Assembly: GCA_001508835.1 (NCBI GenBank)
Contig: LGFB01000008.1
Span: forward strand, 1-14,217
Reading direction: 5' to 3'
Length of the DNA: 14,217 nt
Source of the DNA: a bacterium 42_11
GTDB taxonomy: Bacteria; Synergistota; GBS-1
A program made the translations under genes and the position numbers. The notes under the pieces are model-generated. The model did no database searches and was not told the origin of the DNA. It saw only the letters and a list, made by a program, of their open reading frames with translations. Every line of letters starts with the position of its first letter. Position 1 is the first letter of the stretch. Positions 1 to 8,312 of the stretch are shown piece after piece.

Positions 1-188
1 AGCATACGATAAAGAACTTGGATATAATGGAAGTCAACGTTCAGGCAGCCGAGTCAAGGATAAGAGATGCCGATATAGCTCAGGAGATGATGGAGTTTGT
101 AAGGCTTCAGATACTTCATCAATCTGGAACAGCGATGCTCGCTCAGGCGAATCAGCTACCTCAATCGGTTTTACAGCTTTTAAGATAG
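1..188 (+). CDS. Flagellin, C-terminal fragment (5' end outside window)
   Basis: Reading frame 3 is open from the window edge to TAG at 186-188 and encodes about 61 residues. It contains [18 protein letters not shown] followed by a segment ending in [16 protein letters not shown]. This is the conserved C-terminal D0 helix of bacterial flagellins, the part that packs in the filament core and carries the FliC-family C-terminal signature (usual form [15 protein letters not shown], then [19 protein letters not shown]). The gene therefore encodes a filament subunit exported by the flagellar type III system, and the organism is probably motile. The start and central domains lie upstream, so length and paralogue identity cannot be judged. 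A hairpin terminator follows 33 bases after the stop, which makes this the last gene of its transcript. The family call is near certain; the symbol (fliC, hag or flaA) is a matter of naming. Confidence 0.95.
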   Translation, partial: HTIKNLDIMEVNVQAAESRIRDADIAQEMMEFVRLQILHQSGTAMLAQANQLPQSVLQLLR

Positions 189-221
189 CAATAAGAAAAC
201 TGGATAAATGCCTTTTGTGGT

Positions 222-257
222 GGGGGTGCTCCTGGAAAAGGGGCACCCCCATTGATT
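222..257 (+). terminator. Rho-independent terminator after flagellin
   Basis: GGGGGTGCTCC at 222-232 pairs with GGGGCACCCCC at 240-250. This gives an 11 bp stem with a single G-U pair around a 7-base loop. T221 and A251 can extend it. The following run, ATTGATTTGTG, is T-rich but not a clean T tract, so termination may be incomplete. The stem sits between the flagellin stop and the promoter of the next operon, as expected for a transcription boundary. Confidence 0.85.
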
Positions 258-280
258 TGTGCTTATCTTTGTGCTATCAT
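252..280 (+). promoter_or_regulatory. Sigma70-type promoter for the UPF0316-heptose operon
   Basis: A -35 box TTGATT (252-257) and a -10 box TATCAT (275-280, five of six consensus bases) are separated by exactly 17 bases. The expected start of transcription is near 287, only about 6 bases before the ATG at 293. The same -35 hexamer and spacing recur in front of rpsB, which supports both calls. The -35 box abuts the flagellin terminator. This is a prediction from sequence only. Confidence 0.65.
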
Positions 281-292
281 TGACCGCCGGTT

Positions 293-874
293 ATGATAGG
301 CTCCTTAGGCGTTATTGAAACTGCTATTTTGATATTTTTAGCCAGAATATTGGATGTGAGCCTTGGGACGATCCGAATAATTTTACTTTCAAAGGGGCAT
401 CGTTTGGAGGCAAGCCTTATAGGGTTTTTCGAATCTTTTCTGTGGTTAGTGGTAACCGCTCAGATAATAAGTCATATGGAAAATCCGTTGTACTATGTTG
501 CTTTTGCTGGTGGATTTGCTTGTGGTAATTATGTAGGATTGGTTCTTGAAGGTAGGCTTGCTCTTGGGAGTGTGATTGTAAGGGTTATAACCCGTCAAGA
601 CCCCCACCTTTTAGTCGATGCTTTGAGAGGTGAAGGTTTTGCCATAACCACGGTTGATGCCAGAGGGAAAGATGGTCCTGTGGTTATCATCTTCGCTGTC
701 TTGGAAAGGAAGAAAATAAAAAAGTTTCTTAAGCTGGTTAATCAGCTTAGTCCTCAAGCTTTTTATACTATTGAGGATGTTAGAGAGGTTAAAGTAGGAA
801 TGCCTGTGCCGGCGAACGGAGGGGTTAGGAAGGTAGAATTTCTTAAAAGGCTATTTTGGCCTAAGAGGAAGTAG
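293..874 (+). CDS. UPF0316 family membrane protein (DUF5698 + DUF2179)
   Basis: A 193-residue protein. The first half is strongly hydrophobic, with about three membrane segments (roughly residues 8-28, 38-60 and 66-86). It includes the family-typical stretches FLARILDVSLGTIR and GNYVGLVLEGRLALG. The second half, about residues 95-165, is a soluble alpha/beta DUF2179 domain that is expected to lie in the cytosol. Family function is unknown. DUF2179 also occurs as the C-terminal domain of YitT-type membrane proteins and resembles small ligand-binding domains. The ATG is preceded in frame by a TGA at 281-283 and no other good start exists nearby, so the start is firm even though no Shine-Dalgarno sequence is visible. 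It is the first gene of a probable operon with gmhA, nine bases downstream. That linkage hints at, but does not show, an envelope role. Confidence 0.88.
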   Translation: MIGSLGVIETAILIFLARILDVSLGTIRIILLSKGHRLEASLIGFFESFLWLVVTAQIISHMENPLYYVAFAGGFACGNYVGLVLEGRLALGSVIVRVITRQDPHLLVDALRGEGFAITTVDARGKDGPVVIIFAVLERKKIKKFLKLVNQLSPQAFYTIEDVREVKVGMPVPANGGVRKVEFLKRLFWPKRK

Positions 875-883
875 TCATTAAAT

Positions 884-1471
884 GTGGTAGAATTAAATGG
901 GGTGAATATTTCCGTGAGAAAGGGTTTAGAAGAGCATTTAACTGTGGTTAAGGAGACGTTCGAAAGATGCTATTCTCAGATAACGGGTTTTATTGAACTT
1001 GCATTAAGCACATTAAAGAATGGAGGTAAAGTTGCTTTTATCGGGAACGGAGGAAGTGCAGCCGATAGTCAGCATTTAGCTGCAGAATTTGTTGGAAGGT
1101 TTGCTAAAGAGAGAGCTCCTCTTCCAGCAATAGCGTTAACTACAGATACATCAATCTTAACGGCTTTGGGAAATGATTATGGTTTTGAGGAGATTTTTTC
1201 GCGTCAGGTTGACGCCTTGCTGGGAGAAGGCGATTTACTTGTCGCCATATCTACATCAGGAAATAGCCAGAACGTTATAAAGGCAGTTTTGAAAGCAAAA
1301 GATAAGGGAGTTAAGGTTGTAGGGCTTTTGGGTAAGGGGGGAGGGGTGCTGAAAGATTTATGCGATATATCTATAGTTGTCCCCTCAGACTCTACCCCTC
1401 GGATTCAGGAGACTCACATTTTTATAGGCCATATAGTTTGTGAGGAGGTAGAAAAGGCTCTCTATGGATAG
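884..1471 (+). CDS. gmhA: Phosphoheptose isomerase (sedoheptulose 7-phosphate isomerase)
   Basis: A cytosolic SIS-domain enzyme converting sedoheptulose 7-phosphate to D-glycero-D-manno-heptose 7-phosphate, the first committed step of ADP-heptose synthesis for LPS inner core. Residues 54-64 read [11 protein letters not shown], the phosphate-binding loop and the start of the active-site helix. STSGNS near residue 124 is the second SIS signature. [18 protein letters not shown] near the C-terminus carries the Glu and His typical of metal-binding GmhA active sites. At 195 residues it matches the usual 185-195. The start is uncertain. GTG 884 has only AGAGGA at 864-869, which is rather far away. 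In-frame GTG 914 has GGGGTGA at 899-905 with 8 bases spacing and would give 185 residues, also a normal length. The gene follows the UPF0316 gene by 9 bases and overlaps hldE by 8. Confidence 0.95.
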   Translation: MVELNGVNISVRKGLEEHLTVVKETFERCYSQITGFIELALSTLKNGGKVAFIGNGGSAADSQHLAAEFVGRFAKERAPLPAIALTTDTSILTALGNDYGFEEIFSRQVDALLGEGDLLVAISTSGNSQNVIKAVLKAKDKGVKVVGLLGKGGGVLKDLCDISIVVPSDSTPRIQETHIFIGHIVCEEVEKALYG

Positions 1472-2900
1472 TTTATCTCCCTTTATCGCTAAGGTTTTAG
1501 TTATCGGTGATGTTATGCTTGATAGGTACTATTATGGTGAGGTCAGTAGAATTTCCCCTGAAGCTCCTGTTCCCGTGGTTAAGGTTTGTGAAGAGAAGCT
1601 TTCTCCTGGTGGAGCCGGAAATGTTGCAGTTAACCTTGCTAATCTTGGCTGTAAGGTTTTTTTAGCAGGTGCCATTGGGAAAGACCAGTCCTCCTTTTTG
1701 CTTAAGGACCTTTTAAGCAATAAAGGTATCGATATATCGGGTTTAATATCTCGGCCTCATCCTACTATAACGAAAGTTAGAATTCTCGGTGGCAAACAGC
1801 AAGTTGTAAGGGTTGATTTCGAGGAGATATCTCCGCTATCGAGAGTGGAGGAGGACTTGGTTTTAGAGTGGTTTCTTAAGGAGGTAGAAGATGCACGGTG
1901 TGTTGTCATATCTGATTATGGCAAGGGATTTTGCACTCCAAGCTTGTGTCGTTTCGTTATAGAAGAATCTAAAAGGAAAGCTCTTCCTGTGATAGTTGAC
2001 CCCAAGGGGCCCGATTGGAGAAAATACGAAGAGGCGTTTATAGTTACTCCTAATGTTAAAGAGCTTGGAGAAGCTTACGGGAGAGCTCTTCATAACCTTG
2101 ATGAGGAGATAGAGAAGGCAGGTTTTGCTGTTAAGGAAAGATATAACTTGCAGAACCTTCTTGTTACTCGCTCCGAAAAGGGTATGACTTTGTTTGAGGA
2201 GAAGGCCTTTTACCATATTCCTACAAAGGCTAAAGAGGTTTTTGATGTTTCTGGTGCGGGTGATACGGTGGTGGCTACCTTAGCTGCCTGTGTAGCTACT
2301 GGAGTGAGATTAATAGATGCTGCGAAAATTTCCAATATTGCTGCTGGAGTAGTAGTCGGCAAAGTTGGGACCGCTCCTATAACTCTCTCCGAGCTTAACG
2401 AGGCTTTAAGGAATTCAGAATCCGGGTTAAGTGTCGAATCTAAAATAAGGAATTTTGATGAAGCGATAGAGCTTGTGAGAAGGTGGAGAAAGGATGGATT
2501 AAAGATAGTATTTACCAACGGGTGTTTTGACTTACTTCATGTGGGGCACATATATTCCCTTGAAGAAGCGAAAAGGAAAGGAGATAAACTAATAGTCGGT
2601 TTAAATTCTGACGATTCCGTGAGGAGACTTAAAGGAAAGGGGCGTCCGCTTATTCCACAAGAGGACAGAGCTAGGATGCTTGCTGCTTTGGAGTTCGTGG
2701 ACTGTGTCGTTATATTTAATGAAGATACGCCTGAAAGGCTGATAAGCCTTATAAGACCTGATGTTCTTGTTAAGGGGGGAGATTATAAAATAGAGGATGT
2801 TGTCGGAAGGGAGTATGCTCGTGAAGTTCACATCGTCCCCCTGTTTAAAGGTTATTCTACTACTTCTCTTATAAAGAAGATATTGGAGGGGAAAGAATGA
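1464..2900 (+). CDS. hldE: Bifunctional heptose 7-phosphate kinase / heptose 1-phosphate adenylyltransferase
   Basis: A 478-residue fusion, the same size as E. coli HldE (RfaE). The N-terminal PfkB/ribokinase domain (about residues 8-320) phosphorylates heptose 7-phosphate at C1. It shows GDVMLDRY at 15-22, [14 protein letters not shown] near 49-62 and the anion-hole/catalytic motif SGAGDT at 263-268, with the catalytic base Asp 267. The C-terminal cytidylyltransferase-like domain (about 340-478) transfers AMP to heptose 1-phosphate. [13 protein letters not shown] at 350-362 carries the HxGH nucleotide-binding motif, and VKGGDYK lies at 436-442. Both halves look intact. The ATG overlaps the end of gmhA by 8 bases and the TGA overlaps the hldD start by 4, so translation is probably coupled. 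The GmhB phosphatase needed between the two activities is not in this window. Confidence 0.98.
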   Translation: MDSLSPFIAKVLVIGDVMLDRYYYGEVSRISPEAPVPVVKVCEEKLSPGGAGNVAVNLANLGCKVFLAGAIGKDQSSFLLKDLLSNKGIDISGLISRPHPTITKVRILGGKQQVVRVDFEEISPLSRVEEDLVLEWFLKEVEDARCVVISDYGKGFCTPSLCRFVIEESKRKALPVIVDPKGPDWRKYEEAFIVTPNVKELGEAYGRALHNLDEEIEKAGFAVKERYNLQNLLVTRSEKGMTLFEEKAFYHIPTKAKEVFDVSGAGDTVVATLAACVATGVRLIDAAKISNIAAGVVVGKVGTAPITLSELNEALRNSESGLSVESKIRNFDEAIELVRRWRKDGLKIVFTNGCFDLLHVGHIYSLEEAKRKGDKLIVGLNSDDSVRRLKGKGRPLIPQEDRARMLAALEFVDCVVIFNEDTPERLISLIRPDVLVKGGDYKIEDVVGREYAREVHIVPLFKGYSTTSLIKKILEGKE

Positions 2901-3847
2901 TAGTCGTCACGGGAGGAGCAGGGTTTGTAGGTAGCAACCTTGTTAAAGGGCTTAACGAGAAAGGTTTCGATGATATCTTGATTGTCGATTCTATGTCGAA
3001 GCCGGAGAAGTGGAAAAATTTGCTTGGCTTGGAATTTGGTGATTATATGGAAAAGGACGAATTCATTGAGAGATTGGAAAGGGGAGAGTTTGGGAAAAGT
3101 ATTGAGGCTATTTTTCATCAGGGGGCTTGTACCGATACCACTTGTTATGATGTGAAGTATCTTTTAGAGAATAATTATAGATACAGTGTCAGATTGTTAA
3201 ACTATGCTATCGATAGAAGGATTCCCTTTATATACGCCTCCTCTGCTGCCGTTTATGGCGATGGCAGGAAGGGTTTTAGAGAAAGTCCGGAATGCGAGAA
3301 TCCATTGAATCCTTATGGATTTTCTAAATACTTATTTGATAGATATGTTAGAAAAGTTTTCCAAAAGGGCGTTTTTTCTCAAGTTACAGGTTTGAGGTAT
3401 TTTAACGTTTATGGTCCTAAAGAGTCTCATAAAGGAAAAATGTCTTCGGTAATATATCAGTTTTATAGGCAGCTTAAGGAAAGTGGTGTAATAAGGCTTT
3501 TTGGTGAAAGCGATGGATACGAGCCTGGAGAACAAAGAAGAGATTTTATTTACGTTAAAGATGTGGTTAAGGTTAATTTGTTTCTCTTTGAAAGAGAGGT
3601 GGGAGGGATATTTAACTGTGGAACGGGGGTTTCCCGAAGTTTCAATGATGTAGTTAAGATATTAATAGAGCTAAACGGGAGCGGTAGGTTTGAATATATT
3701 CCTTTTCCCAAAGAGCTTAAAGGTAAATATCAAAGCTTTACTGAAGCTGATTTAACGCTTTTGAGAGAGGAAGCTGGTTATAGCGAAGAGTTTACAACTC
3801 TTGAAAGTGGTATAAGGGAGTATTTTGATTTTCTGGAAAGTTTATGA
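2897..3847 (+). CDS. hldD: ADP-L-glycero-D-manno-heptose 6-epimerase
   Basis: A 316-residue extended short-chain dehydrogenase that epimerises ADP-D-glycero-D-manno-heptose at C6 to the L-glycero form, the precursor added to LPS inner core. The NADP-binding loop [10 protein letters not shown] is at 5-14. [10 protein letters not shown] and NNYRYS are HldD-specific motifs. SSAAVYG precedes the catalytic YxxxK (YGFSK, 140-144), which matches the position of Tyr140 in the E. coli enzyme. [19 protein letters not shown] and [20 protein letters not shown] are also diagnostic. Length equals the family norm (about 310). Its ATG sits in an ATGA overlap with hldE, completing a gmhA-hldE-hldD unit. The last bases of the gene contain a promoter for rpsB (3825-3853). 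No terminator is seen after it, so the heptose transcript may run on into rpsB. Confidence 0.97.
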   Translation: MIVVTGGAGFVGSNLVKGLNEKGFDDILIVDSMSKPEKWKNLLGLEFGDYMEKDEFIERLERGEFGKSIEAIFHQGACTDTTCYDVKYLLENNYRYSVRLLNYAIDRRIPFIYASSAAVYGDGRKGFRESPECENPLNPYGFSKYLFDRYVRKVFQKGVFSQVTGLRYFNVYGPKESHKGKMSSVIYQFYRQLKESGVIRLFGESDGYEPGEQRRDFIYVKDVVKVNLFLFEREVGGIFNCGTGVSRSFNDVVKILIELNGSGRFEYIPFPKELKGKYQSFTEADLTLLREEAGYSEEFTTLESGIREYFDFLESL

Positions 3848-3853
3848 TATACT
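3825..3853 (+). promoter_or_regulatory. Predicted promoter for the rpsB-tsf-pyrH-frr operon
   Basis: TTGATT at 3825-3830 and TATACT at 3848-3853 (five of six -10 consensus bases) are 17 bases apart. The -35 hexamer and spacing are identical to the promoter at 252-280. It lies across the hldD stop codon. Transcription would begin near 3860 and leave a leader of about 113 bases before the rpsB GTG. This allows the ribosomal protein operon to be driven independently of the heptose genes. Confidence 0.65.
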
Positions 3854-3859
3854 TCAAAG

Positions 3860-3972
3860 AGCTTGTAAATCGCACATACCTGGAGAGAAGAAGGGGTGCC
3901 TTAAAGTGGGTTCTTCTTCTCGCTGAAGGGTATGGAGGAGATAAAACCAAAAGGTTAAGGAGGGATGAGTGG
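3860..3972 (+). promoter_or_regulatory. Structured rpsB 5' leader, candidate S2 autoregulatory element
   Basis: The 125 bases between hldD and rpsB can fold into a two-tier hairpin. The outer stem is CATACC (3875-3880) with GGTATG (3929-3934), 6 bp. An asymmetric internal loop follows. The inner stem is GAGAAGAAG (3885-3893) with CTTCTTCTC (3913-3921), 9 bp plus two G-U pairs, closing a loop of about 15 bases at 3896-3910. The structure sits just after the predicted start of transcription and about 20 bases before the Shine-Dalgarno sequence. S2 is known to repress its own operon through the rpsB leader in gammaproteobacteria. Whether this leader does the same is inference. The purine/pyrimidine-rich stem could also be fortuitous. 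Confidence 0.45.
3957..3964 (+). promoter_or_regulatory. Shine-Dalgarno sequence fixing the rpsB start at GTG 3973
   Basis: AAGGAGGG ends 8 bases before GTG 3973, an ideal spacing. The protein from that GTG begins [13 protein letters not shown], the normal S2 N-terminus. The frame is also open back to an ATG at 3844, but that would add 43 residues absent from S2 and lies upstream of the predicted transcription start. Confidence 0.85.
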
Positions 3973-4821
3973 GTGGCTGTTGTTAGTATGAAGCAACTTC
4001 TTGAAGCAGGTGTTCACTTTGGGCACCAGACAAAGCGTTGGAACCCAAAAATGAAAGAGTATATCTTTACCGAGAGAAATGGCATTTACATTATTGATCT
4101 TCAAAAGACCCTAAAGAAGATTGAAGAGGCTTATAATTTCGTTAAAGAGCAGGTTATGAATGGAGGAACAGTGCTTTTCGTTGGAACTAAGCGGCAGGCG
4201 CAGGATGTTGTAAAATCTGAAGCTGAAAGATGTGAGATGTTTTATGTTAATCAACGGTGGTTGGGTGGTCTTCTGACCAACTTTAGAACTATCAAGAAAA
4301 GGATTGAAAGACTTAAAGAGCTTGAGAGAATGGAAGAGGAAGGAATGTTTGATGTCCTCCCTAAAAAGGAAGTGGTAAGGTTACAGAGGGAAAAAGGTAA
4401 GCTTGAAAGATATCTTGGCGGTATCAAGGGGATGACAGACCTTCCCGATGTTCTTTTTGTCATTGATTCTCGCAAGGAGAAGATAGCTGTTTTAGAAGCG
4501 AACAAACTTGAAATTCCAGTAGTCGCTATTGTTGATACCAACTGTGACCCTGATCCCATAGACTTTCCTATCCCGGCAAATGATGATGCGATAAGGTCTA
4601 TAAAGCTGATCACGAGTATCATTGCTGATGCGGTTTTAGAGGGCAAGCAAGGAGTTCAGATGAGGGAGGTTTCAGAAAGCGAAGAGGCCCAGGAAGAGGA
4701 AGAAATAAATATGAAAGAAGAGCTTTTAGAGAAGTATGCAGATGTTTTTGATGAACTTGAGGAGGATATTGAAGAAGAGGAAGAAGAAATAAGAAAGCGT
4801 CGTCGTAAGGGGGAGATATAA
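3973..4821 (+). CDS. rpsB: 30S ribosomal protein S2
   Basis: Ribosomal protein S2 binds the junction of head and body of the 30S subunit and recruits S1 where present. From GTG 3973 the protein has 282 residues and opens [20 protein letters not shown], the S2 N-terminal signature. Other family blocks are [64 protein letters not shown] and [27 protein letters not shown]. The body ends about residue 231. It is followed by a tail of about 51 residues (232-282) that is dense in Glu and Asp and closes with a basic [13 protein letters not shown] patch. Typical S2 proteins have about 235-260 residues, so the tail is the odd part. The gene leads a classic rpsB-tsf-pyrH-frr operon, one base upstream of tsf. 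Confidence 0.97.
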   Translation: MAVVSMKQLLEAGVHFGHQTKRWNPKMKEYIFTERNGIYIIDLQKTLKKIEEAYNFVKEQVMNGGTVLFVGTKRQAQDVVKSEAERCEMFYVNQRWLGGLLTNFRTIKKRIERLKELERMEEEGMFDVLPKKEVVRLQREKGKLERYLGGIKGMTDLPDVLFVIDSRKEKIAVLEANKLEIPVVAIVDTNCDPDPIDFPIPANDDAIRSIKLITSIIADAVLEGKQGVQMREVSESEEAQEEEEINMKEELLEKYADVFDELEEDIEEEEEEIRKRRRKGEI

Positions 4822-4822
4822 G

Positions 4823-6701
<1,879 letters not shown>

Positions 6702-6735
6702 GGGAAGGGCTTGTTAAGGCTCTTTCCCTCTTTTT
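6702..6735 (+). terminator. Rho-independent terminator after frr
   Basis: GGGAAGGGC at 6702-6710 pairs with GCTCTTTCCC at 6719-6728, a stem of 9 bp with one bulged T and one G-U pair. The loop is TTGTTAAG, and TCTTTTT follows at 6729-6735. It begins on the base after the frr stop and ends three bases before the ATG of the next gene. It therefore closes the rpsB operon, or attenuates readthrough into the downstream cluster. Confidence 0.85.
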
Positions 6736-6737
6736 AG

Positions 6738-7622
6738 ATGAAAAGAGTAACGCTAGTAGTTTTTTCGCTTATAATCGTTATAGCGGCTGTTCTTTTTTAC
6801 CTCAGGGTTGAGAGTGTATCTCAACCGCCGAAGGTTTCCACCTTGGGTATAAAGCTTGAGAATGTGGAAGAATATGTAGAAGGGAAAGCTTTTGTCTTTT
6901 GTAAAAGTTCTCTTGTGGTTTCTCCTGCATCTGGAAAGGTTGAATGGATAAAAGGGAATGGAGATAGAGTGAGAAGAGGTTCGGTCGTGGCTAAGGTTGG
7001 GGGTAAGGTCGTTTTGGCTGAAAGTAGCGGTATTCTCCTTCATGGGATAGATGAGCTTTCTGGTATTTGGAACCTTGAAAGTGTTTGGCAGGAGGGAAAG
7101 CTTACTCCCTTTTTCGGCGAAAGTAAGGTCATAAGGAACGGTACAAGGGTGGAAGCCGGTTTACCAATAGGAGAAATAAGGGATAATTTGTTAATCAGAC
7201 TTGTGTTAGAGCTCAAGAGGGAAGATTTTTATGCTGATTGGCTTGATAAAAAGAGGATTTCGATTTTTTTTCCTTCTTTTGGTAGAGAGGAGGAATCTAC
7301 TTTAGAAGATGTAAAACCGGTGGGTAATAAACTTCTTTTACTTCTCTCTTTCACAGGATGGGATGATATTGTAAAGTTTAGAACTGTTGATGTAAGACTC
7401 GTAAAGAGAAAATTTATGGGAGCGATAATACCTGTCAATGCTATAATAATTAAGGAAGGTAAAAGCGGGGTTTACATGGTTAGAGGAGGAAGGGTCTTCT
7501 TTAGGGAAATAAAGTTTAGGGAGCTTAGCTCAGCGTTAGCTGTAACTTCCGATCTGAAAGAGGGAGAGAGAATTGTTATTGAGCCTGATAAGGTAAGTGA
7601 AGGGGCTTTTATAAGATGGTAA
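6738..7622 (+). CDS. HlyD-like membrane-anchored protein with biotinyl/lipoyl-like barrel
   Basis: A 294-residue protein anchored by one N-terminal membrane helix (about residues 4-22, preceded by KR), with the remainder predicted outside the cytoplasmic membrane. Around residues 58-90 it has SLVVSPASGKVEWIKGNGDRVRRGSVVAKVGG, the half-motif of the lipoyl-like hairpin of HlyD/AcrA-type adaptors. A second, weaker repeat follows (VVLAESSGILLHGIDELSG). The C-terminal part (about 220-290) is beta-rich, like an adaptor membrane-proximal domain. It lacks the long coiled-coil hairpin of true efflux adaptors, and no transporter gene is adjacent. Similar proteins lie upstream of yggS-sepF in Clostridia, function unknown. 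The ATG comes straight after the frr terminator T tract with no Shine-Dalgarno sequence, but an in-frame TAG at 6735-6737 rules out an upstream start. It overlaps yggS by 7 bases. Confidence 0.75.
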   Translation: MKRVTLVVFSLIIVIAAVLFYLRVESVSQPPKVSTLGIKLENVEEYVEGKAFVFCKSSLVVSPASGKVEWIKGNGDRVRRGSVVAKVGGKVVLAESSGILLHGIDELSGIWNLESVWQEGKLTPFFGESKVIRNGTRVEAGLPIGEIRDNLLIRLVLELKREDFYADWLDKKRISIFFPSFGREEESTLEDVKPVGNKLLLLLSFTGWDDIVKFRTVDVRLVKRKFMGAIIPVNAIIIKEGKSGVYMVRGGRVFFREIKFRELSSALAVTSDLKEGERIVIEPDKVSEGAFIRW

Positions 7623-8311
7623 GTGTAAAGGCTCGGGTGGAAGCCGTTTTAGAGAAAATATCAAAGGTCTGCGAAAGGGTTGGGAGAAAGCCAGAGGAGA
7701 TTAAGCTTGTCGCTGTGAGTAAGACTTTTCCTCCAGAGGCTATAAAAGAGGCTTTTCTTGCGGGAGTTCGTCTTATAGGGGAAAATAGAGTTCAGGAAGC
7801 ATTGAGTAAGTATGAGTCCCTGAAAGATCTTGATATAGAGTGGCATATGGTCGGTTATCTTCAGAGAAACAAGGTAAAGAAAGCCTTAAAGATATTCGAT
7901 TATATCCAGTCTTTGGATCGCCTTTCCTTGGCAGAAGAAATAGATAAAGAAGCCAAGCGGATGGGCATAGATAAGGTTAAAGTCTTAGTGGAAGTTAATA
8001 TATCAGGGGAGCCGACGAAGCATGGTGTTGTTCCTGAAGAGCTTTTTGATTTTATAGATTCTTTGGATAGATTTGAGAGCCTTGATATAAGGGGGTTAAT
8101 GACTATAGGCCCCTTGACAGATGATATAGAGAAAATACGGGAAGCTTTTAGGAAAATGAATTTCCTTTTTGAGAAGGTTAAGAGAGATTTCCCTCATGTA
8201 AGGTGGGAGTATCTTTCAATGGGTATGACGGATGATTTTGAGATTGCTATAGAAGAGGGATCTAACATGGTTAGAGTAGGGAGGGGTATTTTTGGGTCGA
8301 GGAGTGGTTAA
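7616..8311 (+). CDS. yggS: YggS family PLP homeostasis protein (PLPBP)
   Basis: A single-domain fold-type III PLP-binding protein of 231 residues. It has no known catalytic activity and is thought to buffer intracellular pyridoxal phosphate and affect amino acid and keto-acid metabolism. The PLP lysine is Lys36 in KLVAVSKT (30-37), the same position as in E. coli YggS. Other family blocks are GENRVQEALSKY, WHMVGYLQRNKVK (canonical form WHxIGxLQxNK), VLVEVNISGEPTKHGV, RGLMTIGP and the phosphate-binding C-terminal segment LSMGMTDDFEIAIEEGSNMVRVGRGIFG. It lies immediately upstream of sepF, as ylmE does in Bacillus. The ATG overlaps the HlyD-like gene by 7 bases. Confidence 0.96.
   Translation: MVSVKARVEAVLEKISKVCERVGRKPEEIKLVAVSKTFPPEAIKEAFLAGVRLIGENRVQEALSKYESLKDLDIEWHMVGYLQRNKVKKALKIFDYIQSLDRLSLAEEIDKEAKRMGIDKVKVLVEVNISGEPTKHGVVPEELFDFIDSLDRFESLDIRGLMTIGPLTDDIEKIREAFRKMNFLFEKVKRDFPHVRWEYLSMGMTDDFEIAIEEGSNMVRVGRGIFGSRSG
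8299..8304 (+). promoter_or_regulatory. Shine-Dalgarno sequence fixing the sepF start at ATG 8313
   Basis: GAGGAG inside the last yggS codons ends 8 bases before ATG 8313. The protein from this ATG begins MSLWDKVMGFIGF, a typical SepF amphipathic N-terminus. An in-frame TTG at 8292 would add seven residues that break that pattern. Confidence 0.8.
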
Positions 8312-8312
8312 T

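Noticed and set aside
3844..3972. In-frame extension of rpsB back to ATG 3844 (43 extra residues)
   Set aside because: S2 normally begins at [16 protein letters not shown] 3973 has an ideal Shine-Dalgarno sequence, the extra residues are arginine-rich and unlike S2, and ATG 3844 lies upstream of the predicted transcription start.
3965..3991. Eight-codon overlapping ORF (MSGWLLLV) at the rpsB start, a possible regulatory uORF
   Set aside because: The Shine-Dalgarno sequence directly touches its ATG with no spacer, while the same sequence is perfectly spaced for rpsB. Nothing else supports translation.
4251..4646. Antisense ORF of 131 residues on the minus strand
   Set aside because: It lies wholly within rpsB, is Ser/Ile/Leu-rich as expected from reading a Lys/Glu-rich gene backwards, and resembles no family.
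6711..6739. TTGTTA ... TTAGAT as a promoter for the HlyD-like gene
   Set aside because: The -10 box would overlap the ATG and place the transcription start inside the gene. The bases are better explained as terminator loop and T tract.
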